Positions 1 through 5,677 of a DNA stretch of 9,622 bases are shown here, in pieces. The stretch is taken from NCBI GenBank assembly GCA_947460275.1, contig CANHHZ010000069.1, positions 1-9,622 of the forward strand. Reading direction: 5' to 3'. This DNA comes from Sphingobacteriaceae bacterium. Its GTDB lineage: Bacteria > Bacteroidota > Bacteroidia > Sphingobacteriales > Sphingobacteriaceae. The position numbers and the translations under genes are program-made. A model generated the notes under the pieces. It did not search any database. It was given only the letters and a program-made list of their open reading frames with translations, and was not told where the DNA came from. Each line of letters begins with the position of its first letter. The stretch's first letter is position 1.

Positions 1-135
1 CTAGGAGGAACAAAAAGTAAATTGCCTTTGTTAAAAGATAAGCAAAGCAACGAAACAAAAATATATATTTGCCGAAATAAAACTTGCCAACTGCCAGTAA
101 GTACGGTTGCCGAGGCAGTAAAATTATTAAATTAA
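1..135 (+). CDS. C-terminal end of a YyaL/SPATA20-like thioredoxin-domain protein (DUF255), 5'-truncated
   Basis: Reading frame 1 is open from the first base to a TAA at 133-135, giving 44 residues of a protein that begins outside the window. The tail contains the pattern IYICRNKTCQLPVST. This matches the 'Y-x-C-x(4)-C-x-x-P' ending of the large YyaL/SPATA20 family, which has an N-terminal thioredoxin-like domain (DUF255) followed by an (alpha/alpha)6 glycosidase-like domain; the two cysteines are a characteristic feature of that C-terminus. The biochemical role of the family is not well defined. The gene stops 10 bases before slyD with no terminator between them, so the two are probably cotranscribed. 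The assignment rests on this short tail only; the missing upstream sequence would settle it. Confidence 0.7.
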   Translation, partial: LGGTKSKLPLLKDKQSNETKIYICRNKTCQLPVSTVAEAVKLLN

Positions 136-145
136 ACTATAAAGA

Positions 146-652
146 ATGAATATCAATTCAAACACCGTAGTGTCTTTAACCTATGAGTTACACACTACTA
201 CTCCAGAAGGTCAGCAAGTTTTTGTTGAAAAAGCAAATGAAGAGCAACCATTAGTATTTTTATATGGTGTGGGCATGATGTTGCCTAAATTCGAAGAACA
301 TTTACAAGGTTTAACCGTAGGTGATGAATACAGCTTTGAACTTTCTCCTGCAGATGGTTATGGCGAAATTGATGCCACTGCACATGTAGATTTGCCATTA
401 GATATGTTTAAAGAAGCTGGTGGCGAGTTGCCAAACGTAGGCGATGTAATTCCTTTGCAAGACAACCAAGGCAATCAATTTCGTGCAGGCGTAACTGGTG
501 TGCACGAAGCACATATTTCGGTTGATTTAAACCACCCGATGGCTGGCAAAAACTTAATTTTTGCTGGTAAAATATTAACGGTACGCGAAGCAACTGCTGA
601 CGAAATGAGCCACGGGCATGCACATGGTGCCGATGGAAATGCTGGTCACTAA
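146..652 (+). CDS. slyD: SlyD-type FKBP peptidyl-prolyl cis-trans isomerase
   Basis: This 168-residue protein is a cytoplasmic prolyl isomerase and folding chaperone of the SlyD branch of FKBPs; there is no signal peptide. Residues 5-73 hold the first FKBP half, including the GVGMMLPKFEEHLQGL stretch and the DGYGE motif at 70-74. Residues of about 75-126 form the inserted-flap chaperone domain. Residues 127-150 close the FKBP fold with the SlyD-typical VDLNHPMAGKNLIF. The C-terminal tail (from about 155) carries histidines 156, 158, 160 and 168, a short version of the metal-binding tail that in E. coli SlyD binds nickel and zinc. The ATG at 146 follows an A-rich leader without a Shine-Dalgarno sequence, as is normal in Bacteroidota. 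Transcription probably comes from upstream of the DUF255 gene and ends at the hairpin at 681-703. The family call is firm; metal binding is inferred from the tail. Confidence 0.95.
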   Translation: MNINSNTVVSLTYELHTTTPEGQQVFVEKANEEQPLVFLYGVGMMLPKFEEHLQGLTVGDEYSFELSPADGYGEIDATAHVDLPLDMFKEAGGELPNVGDVIPLQDNQGNQFRAGVTGVHEAHISVDLNHPMAGKNLIFAGKILTVREATADEMSHGHAHGADGNAGH

Positions 653-671
653 TAATTAGTTGCTCAACTAT

Positions 672-710
672 AAAAAAAAAGCCCTAAAACTTAGTTTTAG
701 GGCTTTTTTT
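672..710. terminator. Bidirectional intrinsic terminator between convergent slyD and the DUF3299-like gene
   Basis: A perfect 10-bp stem, GCCCTAAAAC (681-690) with GTTTTAGGGC (694-703), has a 3-base loop (TTA). It is flanked by nine A on the left (672-680) and seven T on the right (704-710), so it can work on both strands. The TAA stop of the minus-strand gene (709-711) sits inside the T run, so the hairpin serves both converging units. Confidence 0.93.
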
Positions 711-1161
711 AGTTTGATGCTTTTGAAGCCACCAAACTAATGGGGGGTACATCCATCGAGTTGGCGGTGCTCAGCTTTAATGTTCCTTTTACTTTTACCG
801 TTTGGTAAGTAAATTTAATTGGTTCTGCCATTTCTACCATTACCATAATCGGTATTCCATTTTTACCACAAAAGAAACATTGATTGATAGGTAGGGTAGA
901 GAGCATAAATTTGCTCTGTTTCATTCCATCTTTTATAGGAACAATGTAGCCTTCCAATTCGAATGGTTTGTTGGCATATTTTTTTATTTCGTTGCCAAAA
1001 ATGGCATACATTTCTGTTTCTTTCACCGTTTTAAAATCAACGGTGCCAATTACGTCCCAATTTTCAGATAAAATTTGGTCATTTGGATCGTGTTGGGCTT
1101 TTGCACTAAAGCCAAAGCCTGCTAGCAATAAAAGTATAAAACTTAATTTTTTCATGTTCAT
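709..1161 (-). CDS. Small exported CxxC protein, DUF3299-like, third gene of an ABC transporter operon
   Basis: The 150-residue product has a clear type I signal peptide: MKK, a Leu-rich core, and a likely cut after Ala22 in AKA-Q. The mature protein (about 128 residues) should be periplasmic. Residues 65-115 contain ELEGYIVPIKDG, a Cys95-Phe-Phe-Cys98 pair, and a beta-rich stretch ending in VKVKGTLKL. The order 'GY-V-P, cysteine site, V-V-G-L' resembles DUF3299, a small OB-fold-like family encoded beside LolD/FtsX-like transporters in Proteobacteria. The match is by pattern and is tentative. The first ATG (1161-1159) overlaps the permease stop codon as TAATG, so ribosomes probably reinitiate there. 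A second in-frame ATG at 1155-1153 gives a more usual MKKLSF start and cannot be excluded. The CxxC could bind metal or form a disulfide. Without a family search it is best read as the exported partner of the transporter. Confidence 0.88.
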   Translation of the reverse strand: MNMKKLSFILLLLAGFGFSAKAQHDPNDQILSENWDVIGTVDFKTVKETEMYAIFGNEIKKYANKPFELEGYIVPIKDGMKQSKFMLSTLPINQCFFCGKNGIPIMVMVEMAEPIKFTYQTVKVKGTLKLSTANSMDVPPISLVASKASN

Positions 1162-2339
1162 TAATTTTTGGCCAATATTTTAGAAATATTAGCTCGGTAA
1201 GCCTGCGATGCAGGAATAATTGAGGCAAATATACCGATAGCTAAACCGGTAAGCAATAAATAAAATTCATTTGAGATAAAAATTAGTCCGCTTAGTTTGG
1301 CTTGGCTACTTTCTTGGTAAGCGCCTATAAACCCCAAAGTCAAATGTCCTAATGCTAAGCCTAAAATAGTGCCCGCAATGGTGAGGATCAATCCTTCTAA
1401 AATTACGATTAAAAACAATTTAGTTTTAGAGGCGCCTAGGGTACGCATAATGGCCAAATCATAACTTCTTTCTTTTAAAGAGTTGAATAAATTTATAAAA
1501 ACACTAATGGCGGCTATCAACATAATTAAAACGGCAAACCACTGTAAGGTATCTACACCTACGCCAATCAACGAAAATAAGCGAGTGCTTTCCATGGCGG
1601 GCGAGGCCGATTGTAAACTTGTCATTTGATTTACCATACGTGGAAACATAGCCACCGACATGGGCGATCGGTATTGAATCAACAGCGAGGTGATTTCTTT
1701 TCCTTCTATTTCCCCATTGGCCTCTTCGCCATGCATTTCCCAAACACTTGCCACATTGGTTAATATCAAATTATCGGTAACATTGCCTTGTGGTGCTAAA
1801 ATACCCACAACTTTATAAGCATGTTCTTTGTGTAAATCTTTATTTTCGGTTAATCCATGTGCCCCAAAAAAAGTATCGCCAACTTTTAATTTTTGTGCTT
1901 TGGCTACCTCAGCACCAATAGTTGCTTCTAAATCGGCTTGCCAAAATTTTCCACTTTGTGTTTTTAAGCCATAAAGGCTAATGTAATTGCTGTCTGTGCC
2001 CACAATGCGTGTTCCGTTATAATTGTCGCCAAGCGCAAGCGGTACGGCTCTTTTTACAAATGGATTGTGCGCAAGTTCGTTGGCTTCTTTTAAGGGAATA
2101 TTTCCAGTAGGAAAATCGATGTAATAAATGCTGCTCAATATGAGTTGCAGTGGACTTCCCTTTGCGCCAACCACTAAATCAATATCTTTTGAATTGTTGT
2201 TTAACTTCTGCTCAATTTGGGTGCTGGCCAACAATAAAATGGTCAAAATTGCAGTTCCAAAGGCAATAAGCATAACGCTTAATCCTGATGATAATGGTTT
2301 TGAGTTTATGCTTTTCCAGCTTATTTTTAATGGGCTCAT
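1161..2339 (-). CDS. FtsX/MacB-like ABC transporter permease
   Basis: The 392-residue inner-membrane permease has the four-helix MacB/LolC layout: TM1 at about 19-38, a large periplasmic domain (about 40-262), then TM2 at 264-286, TM3 at 307-335 and TM4 at 356-375. Residues 289-302 (KERSYDLAIMRTLG) form the conserved cytoplasmic stretch that contacts the ATPase in this family. The start of the periplasmic domain (DLVVGAKGSPLQLILSS, 54-70) is characteristic of the subfamily paired with DUF3299 proteins. The periplasmic domain has a His cluster (161, 170, 173, 203). Only one permease is encoded, so it probably works as a homodimer with the ATPase encoded just upstream. Its ATG overlaps that gene's TGA as ATGA, and its TAA overlaps the next ATG, indicating coupled translation. 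MacB-type permeases usually move substrates or transmit force across the periplasm rather than form a classical import channel. The substrate is unknown. Confidence 0.93.
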   Translation of the reverse strand: MSPLKISWKSINSKPLSSGLSVMLIAFGTAILTILLLASTQIEQKLNNNSKDIDLVVGAKGSPLQLILSSIYYIDFPTGNIPLKEANELAHNPFVKRAVPLALGDNYNGTRIVGTDSNYISLYGLKTQSGKFWQADLEATIGAEVAKAQKLKVGDTFFGAHGLTENKDLHKEHAYKVVGILAPQGNVTDNLILTNVASVWEMHGEEANGEIEGKEITSLLIQYRSPMSVAMFPRMVNQMTSLQSASPAMESTRLFSLIGVGVDTLQWFAVLIMLIAAISVFINLFNSLKERSYDLAIMRTLGASKTKLFLIVILEGLILTIAGTILGLALGHLTLGFIGAYQESSQAKLSGLIFISNEFYLLLTGLAIGIFASIIPASQAYRANISKILAKN

Positions 2340-2971
2340 GCTAAATTGTAAGTATTGGTAAACGCATCTTTAACTCTTTTATCGTGTGTAGCAACGATTA
2401 AAGTGGCTTGGTTTAAGTCAGACTGTTCTAATAGCAATTGTAAAACAGCAGTTGCATTATTGTCATCTAAGCTTGATGTTGGCTCATCTGCAATAAGTAA
2501 AGCAGGTTTATTAATTACAGCTCTAGCAATAGAAACACGTTGCAGTTGTCCCTGACTAAGCTCACTTGGGTAAGCATTTTTTTTATCGGCAATGCCTAAC
2601 GATTGCAAAACCTCGTGAATACGTTCGTTGTTTTCGGGCAATTGAGCAAAACTTTGAGCCAGAAGTAGGTTTTCGGCTATAGTTAAGCTTTTAATTAAAT
2701 GTGGGCGTTGAAAAACGATACCGATGTTGCGCCCTCTAAATTGGTCTAATTTTTTTGAGGTGAGCTGGTAGATAGAGGTTTCAGCTATGTTAATTTCGCC
2801 TGTTGTGGGTTTTAAAATACCTGTTAATATGTGTAATAATGTAGTTTTACCGCTACCAGATTGGCCAAGCAATAGCCATCGCTCGCCATCATTAATTTGC
2901 CAATCGCTAAAACTTATTTTTGATAAGTTGTTGTAACTGTGGGTTACTCCTTTAATTGAAATCATTTGCAT
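2336..2971 (-). CDS. LolD/MacB-like ABC transporter ATP-binding protein
   Basis: This protein of about 211 residues is a complete single nucleotide-binding domain that would power the FtsX-like permease. With the ATG at 2971-2969 as residue 1, it shows Walker A GQSGSGKT (36-43), the Q-loop Gln88 in FQRPH, the signature LSQGQ (138-142), Walker B LLIADEP with catalytic Glu163, a D-loop SSLDD, and the switch His196 in ATHD. The signature reads LSQGQ rather than LSGGQ, a mild variant common in LolD/MacB relatives. A longer frame begins at a TTG (2986-2984), but that TTG is the end of a promoter -7 element and would not be in the mRNA. The ATG at 2971 or the one at 2965 (MISIKGV) is therefore the likely start; the sequence does not decide between them. 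It is the first gene of a three-gene operon and overlaps the permease gene by 4 bases. Confidence 0.92.
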   Translation of the reverse strand: MQMISIKGVTHSYNNLSKISFSDWQINDGERWLLLGQSGSGKTTLLHILTGILKPTTGEINIAETSIYQLTSKKLDQFRGRNIGIVFQRPHLIKSLTIAENLLLAQSFAQLPENNERIHEVLQSLGIADKKNAYPSELSQGQLQRVSIARAVINKPALLIADEPTSSLDDNNATAVLQLLLEQSDLNQATLIVATHDKRVKDAFTNTYNLA

Positions 2972-2983
2972 AAATTGATAGTA

Positions 2984-2991
2984 CAAATGTA
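2984..2991 (-). promoter_or_regulatory. Bacteroidota-type -7 element for the ABC transporter operon
   Basis: Read on the minus strand, the bases are TACATTTG, an exact match to TAnnTTTG. The element lies 12 bases upstream of the ATG at 2971, predicting a very short leader of roughly 5-8 bases. No clear TTG was found at the expected -33 distance, so strength and exact start are uncertain. Confidence 0.55.
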
Positions 2992-3073
2992 AGATATGCC
3001 ATTTAAATGAGAAGTTTATCTTGTAAAGTATTTGCTACCAAATGTCTGCTGAAATACGTAGGCTTAGTTATAT

Positions 3074-3111
3074 AAAAAAAAGGAACGCCAAATTAGTTTA
3101 GCGTTTCTTTT
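3074..3111 (-). terminator. Intrinsic terminator of the ABC-F gene
   Basis: AACGC (3084-3088) pairs with GCGTT (3101-3105). The stem extends outward through a G-T wobble, a G-C pair and A-T pairs; inward, AAA/TTT can pair beyond one mismatch. On the minus strand the stem is followed by a run of eight T (3081-3074). It lies just past the ABC-F stop codon at 3131 and upstream of the promoter of the transporter operon, so it separates the two units. Confidence 0.8.
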
Positions 3112-3130
3112 AAATGGGTTTAAATCTATA

Positions 3131-4753
3131 TTATTTAGACATTTCCTGACGTAATTTAGCTACATCTTCATTGTTAATGTAATCATCGTAAGTCATCATT
3201 CTATCAATGCTACCTTTTGGTGTAAGTTCTATAATACGCGTAGCTACCGATTCTGTTAGCGCATGATCTCGCGAAGTAAATAAAACAGTGCCTTTAAAAT
3301 CTTTCATGCCGTTGTTTAATGCCGTAATCGATTCTAAGTCCAAGTGGTTGGTAGGTTCGTCAAACATCAACAAGTTGGCCAATTGCAACATCATTCTCGA
3401 GAACATACAACGCATTTTTTCGCCACCAGAAAGTACTTTTACGTTTTTAAGTACTTCATCTCCAGAGAAAAGCATACGACCCAAAAAGCTTCTTACAAAC
3501 TGCTCATCGGCTTCTGTACCCGAATATTCGCGCAACCAATCTACCAAGTTTTCGTCTTTTCCTTCAAAATAGTCAGAGTTATCGTTTGGTATATCGGCGG
3601 TGCTTATGGTTACGCCTAATTTAAACTCGCCTTTGTAATCTTTATCTCTTCCTGATAAAATATTGTAAAAAGCGGTGGTAGCCAAACTGTTTTGCGAAAG
3701 AATAGCAATTTTATCGCCTTTATTTACCATAAAGTTTACGTTGCTAAATAAAACTTCGCCGTTTAGCGTTTTACTTAAACCTTCAACCTGTAAAATTTGG
3801 TCGCCTGCCTCGCGGCCAAGGTTGTTAAATAAAATTGCAGGGTATTTTCGGCTCGATGCCTTAATTTCCGAAATATCAATTTTATCTAAAGCTTTCTTAC
3901 GTGAAGTTGCCTGTTTAGATTTTGAGGCGTTGGCGCTAAAACGTTGGATAAATTCTTGTAGTTCTTTGACTTTTTCTTCTAGTTTTTTGTTTTGGTCGCT
4001 ACGTTGTTTCAAAGCTAGCTGACTACTTTCGTACCAGAAGGTGTAGTTACCTGTATAAATGCTCATTTTGCTAAAGTCTATATCCACAATGTGGGTACAA
4101 ACTGCATCTAAAAAGTGCCTGTCGTGCGAAACTACTAAAACAATTGCTTGGTAATCGGCTAAAAAGTTCTCTAACCAAGCAATGGTGTCAATATCCAAGT
4201 CGTTGGTAGGCTCATCTAATAACAAAATATCGGGGTTACCAAATAGCGCTTGTGCCAATAAAACACGTACTTTTTGGTTACCATCTAGTTCTTTTAGTTG
4301 CTTGTAATGGTGTTCTTCTTTAATGCCCAAGTTGCTCAATAGGGTAGCGGCATTGCTCTCCATATTCCAGCCGTCTTTTTCGGCAAAAAGGTTTTCTAAT
4401 TCGCCAGCACGTTCGCCATCTTTATCAGAAAAATCTTCTTTTAAATAAATGGCGTCTTTTTCTTTCATAATGTCGTACAATTCCTTGTAGCCCATCATCA
4501 CGGTTTCGATTACCGAAAATTCATCAAATTCGTAGTGATTTTGTTTCAAAACCGCCATGCGTTCGCCAGGGGTAAAAGCCACCGAACCGCTTGTTTGATT
4601 AACTTCACCGCTCAATATTTTTAAGAAAGTAGATTTTCCGGCACCATTGGCACCAATTACGCCATAACAATTGCCTTGAGTAAATTTTAGGTTAACCTCT
4701 TCAAATAATGTACGTTTTCCGTAGCGTAAGGATAAGTTTGAAACTGAAATCAT
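3131..4753 (-). CDS. ABC-F family ATPase (YbiT-like subgroup) with degenerate second ATP site
   Basis: The 540-residue protein has two nucleotide-binding domains and no membrane segment, the ABC-F architecture; these are cytosolic ribosome-associated translation factors. Domain 1 (about 1-240) has Walker A GANGAGKS (34-41), signature LDGNQ (156-160), Walker B LLLDEP with Glu181, and switch His210 in SHDRHFLD. Residues 240-310 form a charged, partly coiled linker that in the family reaches toward the P-site tRNA. Domain 2 (about 320-515) keeps a canonical signature LSGGE (441-445) and Walker B FDEPTNHLD with Glu466. Its Walker A position reads SQNSLATT (353-360) with no glycine-lysine, and the switch His is Arg495 (SRDH). 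The LDGNQ and NPDILLLDEPTNDLD wording resembles YbiT-like proteins of Bacteroidota, from memory. No resistance-type feature is evident. The ATG at 4753 follows an A/T-rich leader without a Shine-Dalgarno sequence. It is a single-gene unit between two minus-oriented terminators. Confidence 0.95.
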   Translation of the reverse strand: MISVSNLSLRYGKRTLFEEVNLKFTQGNCYGVIGANGAGKSTFLKILSGEVNQTSGSVAFTPGERMAVLKQNHYEFDEFSVIETVMMGYKELYDIMKEKDAIYLKEDFSDKDGERAGELENLFAEKDGWNMESNAATLLSNLGIKEEHHYKQLKELDGNQKVRVLLAQALFGNPDILLLDEPTNDLDIDTIAWLENFLADYQAIVLVVSHDRHFLDAVCTHIVDIDFSKMSIYTGNYTFWYESSQLALKQRSDQNKKLEEKVKELQEFIQRFSANASKSKQATSRKKALDKIDISEIKASSRKYPAILFNNLGREAGDQILQVEGLSKTLNGEVLFSNVNFMVNKGDKIAILSQNSLATTAFYNILSGRDKDYKGEFKLGVTISTADIPNDNSDYFEGKDENLVDWLREYSGTEADEQFVRSFLGRMLFSGDEVLKNVKVLSGGEKMRCMFSRMMLQLANLLMFDEPTNHLDLESITALNNGMKDFKGTVLFTSRDHALTESVATRIIELTPKGSIDRMMTYDDYINNEDVAKLRQEMSK

Positions 4754-4770
4754 GAATTTAAAATAAAATG

Positions 4771-4778
4771 CAAAGGTA
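4771..4778 (-). promoter_or_regulatory. Bacteroidota-type -7 element for the ABC-F gene
   Basis: The minus-strand bases are TACCTTTG, an exact TAnnTTTG match, 17 bases upstream of the ABC-F ATG, predicting a leader of roughly 10-13 bases. The -33 region shows no convincing TTG. Confidence 0.55.
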
Positions 4779-4822
4779 GTTAAAATTTATGGTTTTAAGC
4801 GTGTTTTTAAAGGTATTAGCGC

Positions 4823-4851
4823 AAAAAAAAAGCAGCCTTATGGCTGCTTTT
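4823..4851 (-). terminator. Intrinsic terminator after the 230-residue exported protein gene
   Basis: AGCAGCC (4831-4837) pairs perfectly with GGCTGCT (4842-4848) around the loop TTAT, extended by A-T pairs. Read on the minus strand it is followed by a run of T (complement of the A run ending at 4830). It lies just beyond the stop of the 4864-5556 gene and upstream of the ABC-F promoter. Confidence 0.88.
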
Positions 4852-4863
4852 AAATAAATATTT

Positions 4864-5556
4864 TTAGTAATTCCATTTAAATCTTTGTTTTTCGCTTCCG
4901 TTATCCAAAAACAACAAACTAGACTTAACAGAAAATTCTGCCTCTAGATTTTTTCCATTATAACTAGATGGTATCCATTCGATGTCAAAGTCGATGTCTT
5001 TATTCTTGATATCGAAGGCATACATCTTGTTGTTTATTTTGTAACTTATGGTGTAAATTACATCATCGCTTGATTTTACAGTGGCAATGATTTCAATTGG
5101 AATTTCTTTGTTGTATATGATTTGTTCTTTTGGAAAAATAGATTTTGCAGCTGCTTTAAGAACGGAAAGATATTGGTCTATAGAACAGATAGGGAGCACT
5201 ACGGAGCCATTTCCGTTTGCATTTGGATCAGTAATTGTTATTTCAGCTTTTTTAAGTGCTATGGTGTCTAAAAAAAGTATTTTTTTTAAGTCGTAATTAT
5301 ATCTTAAAGCTACCGTCTTGTCGCTATTAAAGGTGTACCAATTGCCAATTCTTTGGTTGTCTTTGTAAGCTCCTCTTATCCAAATATCTCTGTTTGTGTT
5401 TTCAACAAAATAAGCCCCTTCTAATTTATTTTTTTCATTTACATTATAGGTAACTCTGGAGTTGTCTGTTAATACTTTTGTTTTTTGTGTAATTTCTGTG
5501 AAAAGGGTGCCAATTAAAGCACCAGTTATGATCAGTGGTAATGTTATAGCTTTCAT
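4864..5556 (-). CDS. Unrecognised exported protein with MORN-like N-terminal repeat
   Basis: I do not recognise this 230-residue protein as a named family. The N-terminus (residues 1-20) is a hydrophobic segment suited to a signal peptide or membrane anchor, with only one Lys ahead of the core and no obvious cleavage site or lipobox. Residues 44-80 contain two aromatic/Gly strands (LEGAYFVENTNRDIWIRG and GAYKDNQRIGNWYTFNSD) that look like the 'G-x-Y-x-D-x-x-x-x-G-x-W' pattern of MORN_2-type repeats. Residues 115-230 form a second region with alternating short hydrophobic strands and one Cys (124). A TonB-C-like or beta-sandwich fold is possible but not supported by any motif. The gene stands alone with its own promoter and terminator. 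It is divergent from the nitroreductase gene, so the two could share upstream control. That it is a real gene is well supported by length, promoter and terminator; the function is unknown. Confidence 0.85.
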   Translation of the reverse strand: MKAITLPLIITGALIGTLFTEITQKTKVLTDNSRVTYNVNEKNKLEGAYFVENTNRDIWIRGAYKDNQRIGNWYTFNSDKTVALRYNYDLKKILFLDTIALKKAEITITDPNANGNGSVVLPICSIDQYLSVLKAAAKSIFPKEQIIYNKEIPIEIIATVKSSDDVIYTISYKINNKMYAFDIKNKDIDFDIEWIPSSYNGKNLEAEFSVKSSLLFLDNGSEKQRFKWNY

Positions 5557-5574
5557 AATTTTTGTAATTTTCTT

Positions 5575-5605
5575 TAAAGGTAGGTGATTATAAATTATTT
5601 ATCAA
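5575..5605 (-). promoter_or_regulatory. Bacteroidota-type promoter for the 230-residue exported protein gene
   Basis: On the minus strand a TTG (5605-5603) is followed after 20 bases by TACCTTTA (5582-5575). This matches TTG-N(17-23)-TAnnTTTG except for the final base. The gene's ATG is 18 bases downstream of the -7 element. Confidence 0.6.
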
Positions 5606-5644
5606 TTATGTGTGATAAGATTTGTGTTACAATTAAATATTTTT

Positions 5645-5673
5645 TTGGCCGCTTAATAAAAGTTATACTTTTG
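5645..5673 (+). promoter_or_regulatory. Bacteroidota-type promoter for the nitroreductase gene, predicting a leaderless mRNA
   Basis: TTG (5645-5647), an 18-base spacer and TACTTTTG (5666-5673) match the TTG / TAnnTTTG consensus in full. Only four bases lie between the -7 element and the ATG at 5678. Transcription normally begins a few bases after this element, so the mRNA would start at or next to the start codon. Confidence 0.72.
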
Positions 5674-5677
5674 ATGC

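Noticed and set aside
1161..2971. A LolCDE lipoprotein-release system.
   Set aside because: There is only one permease gene rather than a LolC/LolE pair, and the exported third gene is not part of that system; the ATPase similarity to LolD alone is not specific.
3288..4022. Plus-strand open frames of 91-115 codons opposite the ABC-F gene.
   Set aside because: They are antisense to conserved ABC motifs, overlap one another, and have no recognisable domains or upstream signals.
3131..4753. An antibiotic-resistance ABC-F protein.
   Set aside because: The wording of the motifs fits a housekeeping YbiT-like clade, the gene has chromosomal base composition, and there is no leader peptide attenuator or mobile element nearby.
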